Positions 20,255 through 31,265 are shown, counted from the first letter of the stretch. The stretch: 64,000 nucleotides of DNA from Branchipolynoe longqiensis (GCA_030323885.1 CM059199.1:3741923-3805922); one strand, 5' to 3'. Numbers and translations: made by a program. Notes: a model not told the origin generated them from the sequence alone.

Positions 20255-21002
20255 ATAAGGTTAGATAGTCTGATGATTTTGAGCTTCTGTCGTTTTAAAG
20301 CTAAATATATTAGATTTATTTCTATGACCTACCTGAGAGGAACCTTTATCATACATTGCTAACCTGGGAGATATTTGAAGTGCAAATCCACGAAATTAAA
20401 GTTGTTACGTGTCATCATAAGTTTCAGCAGCAACATGTTGCCTTAAATTAACCTAATATTCCATTCCGCGCGGCAACATCTAATATTTAGTTTATTTGTT
20501 GGAGGTTTAAGTCCTGGCAACATCTAAGGTTATATCAGGACAAAAGTAATTAATAATAGGTGACCAGACGGGGTGGCCAAATGAGTTAGAGCGTCCGTCT
20601 CCCGTGCTGTTAGATCGTGGGGTCGTGGGTTTGAACCCTGGTCGAGTCAAATCAATGACTTAAACATTGATACTTGTCGCTTCCTAGTCAGGCGCTCGGC
20701 ATTATTAGGACAGGGCAAGGACTGGTTGGCTCAGTGTCAGGATAATGGGACTGAGTGGGATACCAGGTCATGGTGTCGGCGGCCTGGTTTCCCAGTGGGA
20801 CAGCACTATAAAGTTATTATGAGTGCACACTGTCACAAGTTGGTACCCGTCCTGATATGACCTTAGATGTTGATAGAATGTAAAAAAACAACAACAAACA
20901 AACAATCTGTGTCAAAATTGGCTTTTCAGGATCCAATTCTATTTCTAGGTTAAATGTTTCAGTTTGGAAAATTTGATGCTTTCATTGGAGCAAACGGCTT
21001 TA
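20255..21002 (-). mobile_element. Degenerate TTAA-MITE split by a SINE
   Basis: It begins TAGTCTGATGATTTTGAG and ends CATTGGAGCAAACGGCTTTAA. The SINE at 20562-20906 and an inverted orphan SINE tail (20495-20540) are lodged inside. It is strongly diverged, so this is an old copy. Confidence 0.65.
20562..20906 (+). mobile_element. tRNA-SINE, subfamily A
   Basis: Head ACCAGACGGGGTGGCC, A box AATGAGTTAGAGCG, B box GGTTTGAACCC. The body and tail are complete, ending ATGTAAAAAAACAACAAC. Confidence 0.92.
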
Positions 21003-21055
21003 ATTCGCTTCACTCGGCAAAGAACACGAGAGAAAAGGAAGTAACTTTGAAAGGT

Positions 21056-21457
21056 TTAATCAAAGACCCTATAATACTAAGACGGCTCACTCAGCCTCTA
21101 CTGTGTAATCAAAATGATCAAACCCACCCCTTGGTGCGCTGGCTGTTCTCTTGGTTAAACAGGTGCTATATTATATGTATAAATGTATATATGAATGTGA
21201 AAGATGTGTGATGATGGCGATGCTGAAGATGATGCTGATGATGGTGTGTGTTTGTTCATAGCAATTTCATATTGATGCGTATTCATACTTACCTATCTCA
21301 TGTATAATATAATTGTATGTGTTTACATGTGAAACACCAACCAGCAGCTGGGCTGATCAAACCCACCACAAGGTGGCACTGCAAAACTTACATTACCATG
21401 GGAGAGATAGGGAGTGAGCCGTCTTAGTATTTATTATAAGGTCTTTGGTTTAATAAA
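21056..21457. mobile_element. MITE with 35-bp inverted ends (AAGACGGCTCACTC)
   Basis: TAATCAAAGACCCTATAATA and CTAAGACGGCTCACTC at 21056-21096 are inverted as GAGTGAGCCGTCTTAG and TATAAGGTCTTTGGTTTAA at 21415-21452. An inner inverted pair contains GATCAAACCCACC. TAA/TTA-type flanks. Confidence 0.82.
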
Positions 21458-21966
21458 GTAAATAACAATTCGGAACCTGAAGCAGGCTAATCTAGTGGGT
21501 GACTAGGGACCGGTCAGTCCGAGTGCCGGCAGGGGCATAGCATGAGGATCTGTATGGAATCGTCACATTTTCAGCTGGATGAGGTGAGAAGTCAATCCCC
21601 CCCCCCCCCCCCCAGGAAGAGGGTGGGAGGGTGGGCAAGCGAAGTGCACAGGCAGAGTCACTGAGGTAGAGTGACTGGATAGAGGGAAACGGAAAGCAAG
21701 GAAGGCAGAAATAGCACAGCCTCATTCGCAAATTATGCATGTTAGCCTCGCCAACATGCTCAATTCATCTAAAATAATTATATTTTTGTATTTTTACTGT
21801 CAATGCACTGGTATTGCAGTGACTTTGCATGGCATGTCTATGTTAATATAGTATTTACACTTCCGGTTAGATTGTAGAACATTAGATGATACGATCTGAT
21901 AACATGTATGGGCCCAGATGGAAGGTAGATAAGTCTCTGCTACGGTTTGCTGGTTCCATATGCTTT
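21458..21966. other. Spacer with a poly-C run
   Basis: A C16-type run at about 21597-21613. No gene or repeat family member is recognised. Confidence 0.5.
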
Positions 21967-22310
21967 CTGTTTGTTTGTTGTAGTTTTACATCCTAGCAAC
22001 TTCTAATGTCATATCAGGATGGGTACCGACTTGTGACAGTGCACACTCATGGTGATGTTATAGTGCTGCCCCACTGGGATACCAGGCCATCATCACCATG
22101 ACCTGATATCCCCCTCAGTCACATTATCATAACACTGAACCAACCAGTCCTTGCCCTATCCTAATCACGCCGAGCACCAGGCTAGGAAGCGATTAGTATA
22201 CATTTTTAAGTCATTGGTTTGACTCGACCAGGGTTCAAACCGATCCTCGACCCTCGATCTCCCAAAACAGGAGACGGACGCTCAACTCAGTCAGCCATTC
22301 CATCTGGTTG
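21967..22310 (-). mobile_element. tRNA-SINE, subfamily A
   Basis: Inverted tail TTTTACATCCTAGCAAC at the left, worn head (CAGTCAGCCATTCCATCTGG) at the right. Confidence 0.9.
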
Positions 22311-22619
22311 GTTCCATATTGAGTGTATAACTATATGTATAACTAGTATAACTATACTATTGATGAACGTTTAATAGTGTACATAACCTTATGATACCGA
22401 CACAGCATACAACCACCAATTAAAGCAGGATAATCAGATTAAAACAGACGATTTATTGATACCTCATCTATTGCCAGTCAGTACAAAGTAGGCTCGGGTC
22501 GTATATTGACCTATTATCGCTCCCTGTAGATTTGTGACTTTCTTTAACACTACACCACTTTAATCTTACTCAATAATTCATTTACTATGTAAATTGAAAT
22601 GGCTTGAATACCTCTCGCT
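22311..22619. other. AT-rich spacer, nothing recognised
   Basis: No coding or repeat signal found. Confidence 0.5.
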
Positions 22620-23900
22620 AGAAAACCCTACCTCGGCCTCACTTCCCCATTCATCCCCTACCTTCCTCTACCTTCATCTACCTCCCCTACCTTCCTCTAC
22701 CTTCCCCGACCTTCCCCGACCTTCCGCTACCTTCCCCTACCTTCGCCAATCTTCCCCTACCTTCGCCTACTTTCCGCTACCTTCCTGGACGTTCCCCTAC
22801 CTTCCCCTACCTTCCCCTACTTTCCCCAACCTTCCCATACCTTCCCCTACCTTCCCCTACCTTCCTCTACCTCCCCTACCTTCCTCTACATGCCGCTACC
22901 TTCCGCTACCTTCCCAGACCTTCCCCGACCTTCCCCGACCTTCCCCGACCTTCCCCAACCTTCCCATACCTTCTCATACCTACCCCAACCATCCCCATAT
23001 TTCTGCTACATTCCCCTCCTATTCTCTACCTTCCCCTACTTTCCGCTACCTTGCCCTACCTTGCCCTACCTTGCCCTACCTTGCCCTACCTTCCCCTACC
23101 TTCCCCAACCTTCCCCAACCTTCCTCTACCTTCCCCTACCTTCGCCATTCATCCCCATTCTTCCCCTACCTTCCCCTACCTTCCCCTACCTTCCCCAACC
23201 ATCCTCATATTTCTGCTACATTCCCCTCCCATTCCCTAACTTCCCCTACCTTCACCTACATTCCCCTTTCCTTACCTTCCCTTACTGTCCCTACTTGTCC
23301 CTATATTCCGCTGCATTCCCTTACCCTCGCCTAATTCATCTACATTCCTCTAATTCCCCTACCTTCCACTACCTTCCACTACCTTCCCCTACCTTCCCCT
23401 ACATTCCACTACCTTCCGCTACCTTCTCATACAGTCCTCTACTGTTCACTACCTTCCGATGCACCCCCTTCCTTCCCCTACCTTCCTATGGACCCCCTAC
23501 CTTCAATTACCTTCCCCCAGCTTCCAATACGTTCCTCTACATTCCCCTACCTTTCCCATCTGTCCCCTACCTTCCACTACCTTGCCCCACCTTCCACTAT
23601 CTTCCTCTACATTCCCTTACCTTCCCCCAGCTTCAAATACCTTCCTCTACATTCCCCTACCTTTCCCATCTGTCCCCTACCTTCCACTACCTTGCCTTAC
23701 CTTCGAATACCTTCCACTACATTCCCCTACCTTTCCCATCTGTCCCCTTCCTCCCACTACCTTGCCCTACCTTCCACTACCTTCCTCTGCATTCCCCTAC
23801 CTGACCCTATTATCCCCTACCTCCCCTTACATTCCCCCACCTTCCCCTATTTTCTTCCACCTTTTAATACCATTTCTACCTTATTCTGCCCTACTCTATT
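22620..23900. repeat. 10-bp minisatellite CTTCCCCTAC with a 120-bp higher-order unit
   Basis: About 120 units of CTTCCCCTAC and variants. From about 23519 a 120-bp higher-order unit is clear, with ATTCCCCTACCTTTCCCATC then TGTCCCCTACC, seen at 23540, 23660 and 23720. The frames give Pro/Leu/Ser repeats only. Confidence 0.94.
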
Positions 23901-24339
23901 TTCTACCCCATTCTACCATCCCCACCTTCTGCACCCCTCCCAACCTTCCTAAAACCCATTTCCACCAGAAAACAATCACAACCCAACAAAACCTCACCCC
24001 CGCCAATACAAAACCAGTAACACCGGCTACAAGCATTCCTCCAACCCACCGTCACCTAATTAAATCCTAGGGGAGAATAACATCAAACATCAAACATAAC
24101 AGTCATTACATTTTCTTTTTGCAATAACCAAGAATCACATCCCACATATCACATTGTCCAACAGTAAGTGGAACAGAATCTGGGGCAACATTATCTGCAA
24201 GGCGCGTCAACCCAAAAACCAAGTCGAGGCTCAGCTGCCTGAAGGTAGCAGACATTCTTGATGTACCCCCCTCTCCCTCCCCTCCTTCACCCCCCCCCCC
24301 CCCACCCTCCACCCTCCCTCCCCCCTACCAACCCCCGTT
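23901..24339. other. C/A-rich spacer and poly-C runs
   Basis: Sequence grading out of the minisatellite, then unique DNA and a C14-type run near 24289. No gene. Confidence 0.5.
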
Positions 24340-24620
24340 GGATACAGCTGGTCTGAAAGCCTACCGCGTCTTTGACACAGACACGGACAGGGAGGGGAAT
24401 AGCTGTAATTGTGTCAACTCCGCCTCCCCCACCCCACCGACTTCCCGCTCATGCGCATTCATATTTTATAAGGTGTTGCATTAAGCTAAAATTACCTGTC
24501 CATCAGCGTCCCGCGCTTCAAAATTTATACCCAATTCTACGCGCCCCCGATTTTAATGCGTTGCTAGGCAACAAGCACCCCTATTGCTCGCCTCTTTATT
24601 ATTATTATTTTGCTTAAACA
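24340..24620. promoter_or_regulatory. Candidate regulatory island with an RFX X-box
   Basis: Non-repetitive sequence with GGGGAATAGCTGTAATTGTG, CATATTTTATAAGG (TATA-like), AAAATTACCTG and the X-box palindrome at 24560-24572. No exon is recognisable. Function is inferred. Confidence 0.38.
24560..24572. promoter_or_regulatory. RFX X-box palindrome GTTGCTAGGCAAC
   Basis: A perfect inverted pair GTTGC/GCAAC with a 3-bp spacer, the classic RFX binding site form. The SINE tail contains only a similar half (GTTGCTAGGAC), and this site is not part of a SINE. Confidence 0.5.
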
Positions 24621-24778
24621 TGTGTTTATTATTTAGTTGCTTCTTTTCTTCGGTGTTTTTATTTTCATTTTGTTGTTTATTTTATTTGGCACCTTTCATA
24701 AAATGTGAAGAACGGACGGACTAATGTGAATAATTTCAGGCTGGCCTTGGTGCTGATGTTTCCTGGAGCCATGGCACG

Positions 24779-24818
24779 CTCTCTCTCTCTCTCTCTCACT
24801 CTCTCTCTCTCTCTCTCT
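24779..24818. repeat. (CT)n microsatellite
   Basis: CT dinucleotides with one CACT interruption, abutting the next MITE. Confidence 0.95.
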
Positions 24819-24820
24819 TA

Positions 24821-25384
24821 ATGCCCCGGCCACATACATGTTAGTGGATGTGGTTGAACATAGGTGAACGTAGTGGAGACTAACGTGGGTCAAATGTGGT
24901 GTGAGTACGTTGAAATATGTTGAGGTATGGCAGGTTTTGGTATGGATAAATACATTACTGTACGGATAAATACGTTGCCATATGGTTAAATATGTTACAG
25001 TACGGATGCCAGTATGCTCAACTACATTCAACTAGGTTCAACTATGTTCAACTACATTAGCGTCCACTACGTTCACCTATGTCCACTAATGGCTATGTGA
25101 CCAGGGCTTCATCCAAGTGTGCTAGAGCATGCTAGAGTATGCTAGAGAATCCTAGAGTATGCTAGAGTATGCCACAGTACGCTAGAGTACGTTAGCATCA
25201 TGGATGCAAATTCAGCCCCTACCGTAGCACTCTTTTGAATATGTCCAAAAATTAAATTGGAACTCATGGCCCACCCACATTATTACCAAGGAGAAGTATG
25301 GATGCTGGTACGTTCAACCACGTTCAACTACATTAGCCTCCACTACATTCAACTAGTTCCACTAATGTGAATGTGACCGGTCCT
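24821..25384. mobile_element. PIF/Harbinger-like MITE with GGYCACATWSMCATTAGTGG ends
   Basis: The left end ATGCCCCGGCCACATACATG follows TTA, and the right end GTGAATGTGACCGGTCCT precedes TTA (25385-25387). A second internal right end (GGCTATGTGACCAGGGCTT) closes at 25109, so this may be a nested or dimeric element. The interior is full of GTTSAAC and CTAGAGTATG words. Confidence 0.75.
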
Positions 25385-25820
25385 TTACCAGGCATGGTGG
25401 CCATATCGGTAGGGCGCTGACCTCATGTTCGGAAGGTCGGGAGTTCTTTCGGTTCCCGGTCGAGTCAAACCAATGACGTACAAAATATATACTGGTCGTT
25501 TCCTAGCCCGGCCCTCGGCATTAATAGGATAGGGCAAGGACTGGTGGTTGGCTCGGTTTTAGGATAATGTGACTGAGTGGGATATTGGGTCATTGTGCAG
25601 GCAGCCTGATCTCCCAGTGGGACAGCACTATAAAAGTTGCCATGAGTGCGCACTATCACAAGTCGGTACCTGTCCTGATATGACCTTAGATTACCAAAAC
25701 AAAATTCAAAAGATTTGAATCAAATTGGTCTATTGCTGCCCAAGCGGTGAAAACACACTTATCCGGTATGAGCAAAAAAAAAGATGTTGCCAGGCCGTAA
25801 AACTCCAAGAACCCACCAAC
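25385..25820 (+). mobile_element. tRNA-SINE, subfamily B, tail split by a short poly(A) insertion
   Basis: Head CATGGTGGCCATATCGGTAG, body complete. The tail breaks at CCTTAGAT and resumes at AGATGTTGCCAGGCCGTAAA. The 90-bp insert (25692-25781) ends in A9 and is flanked by AGAT on both sides, as expected for a retroposed piece. Confidence 0.85.
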
Positions 25821-25829
25821 GTCCTCTCT

Positions 25830-26170
25830 CTTTCTCTCTCTCCGTGCCTGGTGTCAGTGCAGGGTGTCGGTGTCCCTGTGTGTGGCGTAGGAATAGGAGC
25901 AGCTCGGGGTGGCGGGTGGGGGCTAATTATAGCATCTAGGGCAGGATGATGCCTGCCAATTGGTGCCGCAGAAATTACAGCTCGCCGGATTGGATGAAAG
26001 GGCGCCCATGTCACAACTCTGCGCATGCGCCGTGCGCGCCCTCTGGCGGCAGCATAACGCCGCAAATTTCCTGGCCAGACCCCAGGCGGGCGTTTGCGGA
26101 ACTACTGGAAGGCGGGCGCTTCTGATTTATAATTATGACCGTTGTTGTTCAGACCAAATCACCGCCCTGT
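25830..26170. promoter_or_regulatory. Candidate regulatory island with NRF1- and CTCF-like sites
   Basis: Unique GC-richer DNA. It contains TGCGCATGCGC (NRF1 palindrome, 26020-26030), a CTCF-like site at 26036-26049 on the minus strand, CCAATTGG, and TGATTTATAA at 26123 (PBC-Hox-like). Part of the left edge is a (CT)n run. No exon was found. Confidence 0.42.
26036..26049 (-). promoter_or_regulatory. CTCF-like site CCGCCAGAGGGCGC
   Basis: Thirteen of 14 positions match the vertebrate core CCASYAGRKGGCRS. It lies 5 bp from the NRF1-like palindrome. CTCF is present across Bilateria, but occupancy here is unknown. Confidence 0.4.
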
Positions 26171-26663
26171 ATAAAGAATGGTGGTAAAGAAAAGCATTTT
26201 ATATTCACATAAAGCCTTATAAGTATATATATATATATAAATATGTATGTCCATATATATATATATATATATATATCATGTATATATCACGTATATATGA
26301 TATATATATATCATACATATATCAATATATAACACATATATATGATCAGGCGGATTTATACAGATGTAAATAATAAAAGGTTCAATATCATTATGCAATC
26401 TTGCTTCAGCCACAGTGTACAAAGAAGGGTACTAAAGGATATAATTTTATATTCACATAAATCCTTATATGCATAATATATATAAATCCGATGGTCACAT
26501 GTATATATATATATAACCATACGGATTTATGCAGAGGTAAATAATAGGGTCAATATTATGTAATCTTCCTCCCAGCCTACTTTCCCCTTCAAAGAATGGT
26601 GATAAAGAATATCATTTTATATTCAAATAAAGCCTCATGTCATAAGCATATATATATATATAC

Positions 26664-26726
<63 letters not shown>

Positions 26727-26779
26727 CCTACCACACATTCCTTGTAAACATTATGAATAGTATATAAATATATATATTT

Positions 26780-26812
<33 letters not shown>

Positions 26813-26815
26813 TGT
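26171..26815. repeat. Three-copy tandem repeat of about 180-250 bp with TA runs
   Basis: AAAGAATGGTGGTAAAG (26174), AAAGAAGGGTACTAAAG (26423) and AAAGAATGGTGATAAAG (26598) each lead into ATTTTATATTCAMATAAA. The first two units also share CGGATTTATRCAGAGGTAAA-type sequence. TA/TATG runs fill the gaps and 26645-26815. Confidence 0.8.
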
Positions 26816-27050
26816 CATCATGCAGATTTATCAGGTCCAGAAAATCAATCTCTTGTCAAAAAGTCTTATTGGGCGAAATATGCTGTCTAAATATTTAATT
26901 ATGTCCCATAACGATCAAAATTATTGGACGATACAACTTTAAATGTGTTGTCTAAATAGTTAATCATATCGCATAATGATCAAGCTAACATACTTATCTA
27001 GAATATATAGCAGACACTCAAGACAAATGGAATATGCAAGTTGAAATTAC
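26816..27050. other. Spacer with eroded TTAA-MITE-like pieces
   Basis: TTGGACGATACAACTTTAA at 26926-26943 resembles a MITE right end. The remainder is unassigned. Confidence 0.45.
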
Positions 27051-27054
27051 TTAA

Positions 27055-27401
27055 AGTTGCATGGTCTGATGGTTTTGAGTTTCTGACATTTTTCTGAGAT
27101 AAATATATTAAATTGATTATTATAATCTACCTTACTTTAGTTTGAAGTAACTTTTAATTGAAATGGCTACCTTTTGAGATATTTGAAATTCAAACATGTG
27201 AAAATAATGTTGGCAAGCACGCCAACACTCTGATACCATCGGCTTCTGCAGTAAGAGGTTCTATTAAATCGACGTAGTGCTCCCTTCTATGTGGCAACAA
27301 ATACTTAATAAGTGCATCAGTATCTAAGTTAGATATGTAGAATCAAATCTAGATAATTGTTTTGATTTTGAAAAGTTGATGCTTCATCGGACTATGCACC
27401 T
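27055..27401 (-). mobile_element. TTAA-MITE, near-complete, 347 bp
   Basis: TTAA at 27051-27054 and 27402-27405. The ends are AGTTGCATGGTCTGATG and CATCGGACTATGCACCT. The interior is colinear with the other copies. Confidence 0.93.
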
Positions 27402-27405
27402 TTAA

Positions 27406-28405
27406 GTAAATACACAATTACATTCCATAATGAATGCATGCTTCCCCTTTTAAGTGACTATTTATGCATGTTTTACCATTTATCTCGTTAATGTTTATGG
27501 CTGAAAGAAATTAAGCTATTAATAGTATTACATAATGGTGTATAAGTTATTCTTGTAGAAATTCCGAATATAAATCCCCCCTAAGCAGGTCTTTATATAG
27601 AGGGGGTGTAATGATGTCACAAGACAACTTTCCATGGCTATATTGGATTACATACAGAAGACTTGGAACTGCCTACACGGGACTTATTTACAGATTTGTT
27701 TGGTTATCTGTTACTGTTTTAAGCAGTTTGGCCTCAGAAGTTGTTGCTAAAGTGCTGTAAGTAAACACATTGGATGTAAACTGTCCAGAACCTCCCATCA
27801 TGATCATGCTGTCGGTCGCAATGTGACAAAGACTGCTTTCATTACCAGAACACAAGAAAACTCTGTTTTACTGCATCTGCATGCATTCACAACATGGCTA
27901 GGGAGGGTGCTCGTAATTCAAGATGGCTGACCACTGACCGCTGAATACTGAGCTCCCTCTATACTCCTTTAAATTAAGCGTCGCTGATGAATGCAATATC
28001 ATTTACCTGAACAAGTATAGTTTTTACTGAAGTGTTACGTAATTAATGAGGCCTATCACTTACAAGTGGCTGGTCACGTGAATGTTATCTAGGCTGTATA
28101 TAACTTACAGCGACATCAAAGACCAGTTGCTCTCATTCCATGTCTATGTGGTGTGGGAGGTTAAAAATCCCTTGGGTCGGTAAAAGTGTAGGCTCGGGCT
28201 TTCTATCGACAAACTGTCTAATGGTGAAAACAAGCCTATTCAGGCTTATCCATGATAGGCAGTATAAATCTTCAACAACAACAAAAAGGCCATCTCTGGC
28301 ACCACGTTGTTTAGGGGGAATGGGGAGGAGTGGAGGGGTCTGGGGCCGACTGCACACTACCTCAGCCCGCTAGAAGGCGCCGCAAAAGGTGGAGTCCCGT
28401 TTTAT
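27406..28405. other. Mostly unique spacer, about 1 kb
   Basis: No exon is recognised. A fragment at 27795-27845 (CATGCTGTCGGTCGCAATG) matches the start of the dispersed repeat at 53385. CCCGCTAGAAGGCGCCGC near 28366 weakly resembles a CTCF core. TGGTCACGTGAATG holds an E-box. Confidence 0.45.
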
Positions 28406-28409
28406 TTAA

Positions 28410-28765
28410 AGGTGCATAATCCGATTTTTTTTTTTTTTCAATTTTGTGAGGCAAATATATGAGGTTGATCGTCACAATCTATCTTACTCTAGTATGAAGT
28501 AGCTTGTATTTTAAATGGTTAATTTTTTAGATATTTGAAGTGAAATCATGCTAGATTAATTTTAGCAAGCTTGCAAAAAACTTTTAAGTCTGTTTCATAG
28601 GCCTCTGCAGAAACATGTTCTATTAAATTGACTCGGCATTCATTCCCTTCTGCATGTGTGACAACAATTGATTAATAACTGTACCGGTCAGTATCTAATG
28701 TAGAATTAAATCTAGGCCAGTGTTTTGGTTTTGAAAATTTGATCCTTTCATAGGACTATGCAGCT
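28410..28765 (-). mobile_element. TTAA-MITE, complete, 356 bp
   Basis: TTAA at 28406-28409 and 28766-28769. The ends are AGGTGCATAATCCGAT and ATAGGACTATGCAGCT. Its right flank to about 28880 is homologous to 7965-8290 but lacks the MITE found there at 8004-8240. Confidence 0.9.
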
Positions 28766-28957
28766 TTAACCAGATACATGTAGTAAGGTAAACTGTATGG
28801 CTTTCCCAAGAGGTGATCTTCGAGCCGAGCAACCAATGTTACTTTGACGTAAAGTTCATCCTTATGCAAAATACATTGCTACAACAAATCGGCAATGGAA
28901 ATCGTCAGCTAGAATCACACGTATGTGCACTCATACACACACACATGCATGCACATG

Positions 28958-29303
28958 CGACCAGACCGGATGGCCGAATGAGTTAGAGCATCCGGCTCCC
29001 GTGCTGGTAGATCGTGGGGTCGTGGGTTCGAACCCTGGTCGAGTCAAACCAACGACTTTAAAATTGATACTTGTGTCTTCCTAGCCAGGCGCTCGGCATT
29101 ATTAGGACAGGGCAAGGGCTGGTGTGCTCAGTGCCAGGATAATGTGACTGAGTGGGATATCAGATCATGGTGCCGGTGGTCTGGTTTCCCAGTGGGACAG
29201 CACTATAAAGTTGCCATGAGTGCGCAGTGTCACAATCCGGTACCCATCCTGATATGACCTTAGATGTTGATAGGACAACAAACAAACAAACAAACAAACA
29301 AAC
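28958..29303 (+). mobile_element. tRNA-SINE, subfamily A
   Basis: A box AATGAGTTAGAGCATCC, B box GGTTCGAACCC. The full body and tail end in a (CAAA)n run. Confidence 0.93.
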
Positions 29304-29385
29304 ATGCACATGCACAGACATGCACACACATGCACACAGGTTCAGACACACACACACTGAGACCCACTCATACACATGCTCACGC

Positions 29386-29468
29386 GCCCACGCCCACGCC
29401 CACGCCCACGCCCACGCCCACGCCCACGCCCACGCCCACGCCCAAGCCCACGCCCACGCCCACGCTCA
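29386..29468. repeat. (CACGCC)n hexanucleotide repeat
   Basis: About 13 units with one CAAGCC variant. Confidence 0.95.
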
Positions 29469-29717
29469 CACATCCATACACGCACGCGTGCACACAACGC
29501 GTGACTTTACCCCCAACATCGCCCACTGCCGGATAGTATCTGCAGCTGCCGCTAGGGCATGACGTGCTGTCAATGACCGCTTGCGCATGCGTGTTGAGAA
29601 CATCCGTCGGCACGTGCGCACGCACCGCGGGGCCGACCGGAAGTCCCGTCTGCGCGTGAGTTCACTCCCAAACGGACGGGAGTTCGCGTGAGTCGCGCGC
29701 ACCTCGTTAGTTAGAAT
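29469..29717. other. GC-rich unique spacer with CpG-rich words
   Basis: Includes TTGCGCATGCGTG (NRF1-like) and several CGCGTG words. No coding evidence. Confidence 0.45.
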
Positions 29718-30055
29718 CGGATGCAGTGGACGAATTGGCAGAGCGCAGGCCTCGCGTGCGGGAGATCGGGAATTCGCTTCCCGGTCGAGTCACACCGATG
29801 ACTTATAAAATTGATACTTGTCACTTCCTAGCATGGCGCCCGGCATTAATAGGATAGGGCAAGGACTAGTCAGCTCAATGTCATCATAATGTGACTGAGT
29901 GGGATATTGTGTCATGGGGCCAGCACACTGAATTCCCGGTGGGGCAGAACTATATAGTATAAAGTCGCCATGAGTGTGCACCGTCACAAGTCAGTACCCA
30001 TCCTGATATAACCATAGATGTTGCCAGGATCTAAAACTCCAAGAACCAACCAACC
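29718..30055 (+). mobile_element. tRNA-SINE, subfamily B
   Basis: Head GTGGACGAATTGGCAGAGCG, body with ACTATATAGTATAAAGTCGC (small duplication), tail AGATGTTGCCAGGATCTAAA. Confidence 0.9.
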
Positions 30056-30059
30056 ATTA

Positions 30060-30475
30060 AGCTAGCATTCCTTACACGTGGTATGCGGCATGCAAATGCA
30101 AATGCAAATTCGGCATGTGGCATGCGGCATGCGAATGGGTTGGGTCCTTTCACCCACACCCACACCCACACCCACACCCACACCCACACCCACACCCACA
30201 CCCACACCCACACCCACACCCACACCCACACATAGTGTCAGGTTTCTCTAACAGTCACTTACTAACACTGTTCTCTGTGGCAAACGCAGCAGCATTCACA
30301 TTCGCATGCCGCACCGATGGCTACATGGACCGATTCGGTTGCCGCATTTGTATTTGAATTTGCATTCGCATTCGGAGGCATGGAAGCACCCCCATTCAGT
30401 TAGGTGCTTTTCCATTCTTTGCTGCATTCGCATTTGCAATCGGATGCCGCATACCGCGTGTAGGGAATGTAGCCT
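30060..30475. mobile_element. PIF/Harbinger-like MITE, ATTCCTTACACG family
   Basis: It starts AGCTAGCATTCCTTACACG after TTA and ends CGTGTAGGGAATGTAGCCT before TTA (30476-30478). Arrays of TGCAAATGCAAATGC words follow each end. A (CCCACA)n run of about 80 bp (30150-30232) sits inside. Confidence 0.85.
30150..30232. repeat. (CCCACA)n hexanucleotide repeat
   Basis: About 14 perfect units inside the MITE. The G-rich strand TGTGGG resembles but does not match metazoan telomere repeat TTAGGG. Confidence 0.95.
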
Positions 30476-30652
30476 TTAGTCAGAAGCAGACCACGTGGTT
30501 TCGGCCTCAGCGCCGCCAGAAATGAAAGGGTATTTTCCCCCTCTCTCATCACAAATGGCACGTTGCTTCCTACACACTGAGTTGGGATCTTCATCGAGGA
30601 TTCTCTGGTGTTGGGTTCTCTTGTTGGAAAGCGTTGTCTTCATTGCACATAC

Positions 30653-30838
30653 AATTTGCATTGTCCGATGGTTTTTTAATTGTTGCCATTTAAAAAATAT
30701 ATTTTGGATAAATATATTACTATTATTAGGTTGACAAATCGGCACTACTTTTACTTTTAGTTTGAATCAAATTGTTATTTGAGTTGGCTGCCTTTTGAGA
30801 TATCATATCTAAAAGGTCGGTGGACTATGCACATTTAA
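30653..30838 (-). mobile_element. TTAA-MITE with internal deletion
   Basis: The ends CATTGTCCGATGGTTTT and GTGGACTATGCACATTTAA are retained, and about half the interior is missing. Confidence 0.75.
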
Positions 30839-31149
30839 GGACTCGCATTGACATCACACACACTGTACAGAGTAACACCTGCTTCTATCACTGAACCTAT
30901 AGGGTTGATTTTATTTCAGTTGAAGCCTATTATTGCATCAATATTAATTAATGAAAACAATGTCGGTTTGTCCAAATAAATTACGTCAAACATGCATGGC
31001 TTCAAAACCAGGACCAGGACACTCAAACTCAAAGTAGTATTGTCCTGATAATAGAAATAAATGCTTCCTAATGACCTTAAAAAAATACAATAATTATTTT
31101 CTTGCCAAAGTGATAAGGGTGTTTCCGTACAATAAATAGGAAGGTTTGA
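30839..31149. other. AT-rich spacer, nothing recognised
   Basis: No frame, motif or repeat identified. Confidence 0.5.
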
Positions 31150-31265
31150 AACGAATGCACTCGGTATACTGGTGACTGAACCTGTCATTGCTTTTACTCG
31201 GTCGGGGTTTGAACTCATGACCTCCCGGATGGGAAACCAGGACTCTTATACTTGTTCGCCCCTCC
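31150..31265 (-). mobile_element. tRNA-like SINE head, minor family
   Basis: The minus strand contains GAGTTCAAACCCCGACCGAGT (B-box region) and GGCGAACAAGTATAAGAG (A-box region). It lacks the body of the common SINE. Confidence 0.5.

Noticed and set aside
20581..20655. Possible tRNA gene (A and B boxes present), and similar stretches in other SINEs
   Set aside because: No acceptor-stem pairing, and each is continuous with the same SINE body and tail in many copies.
22594..24070. Long Pro-rich frames that look like extensin or collagen-type repeats
   Set aside because: They coincide exactly with the CTTCCCCTAC minisatellite and are open in more than one frame.
25501..25700. TATA box (ACTATAAAA) in the SINE body as a promoter
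   Set aside because: The word is part of the SINE consensus (CAGCACTATAAAGTC) and recurs in every copy.
30150..30232. Interstitial telomeric repeat
   Set aside because: The unit is CCCACA, not the metazoan CCCTAA, and it sits inside a MITE.
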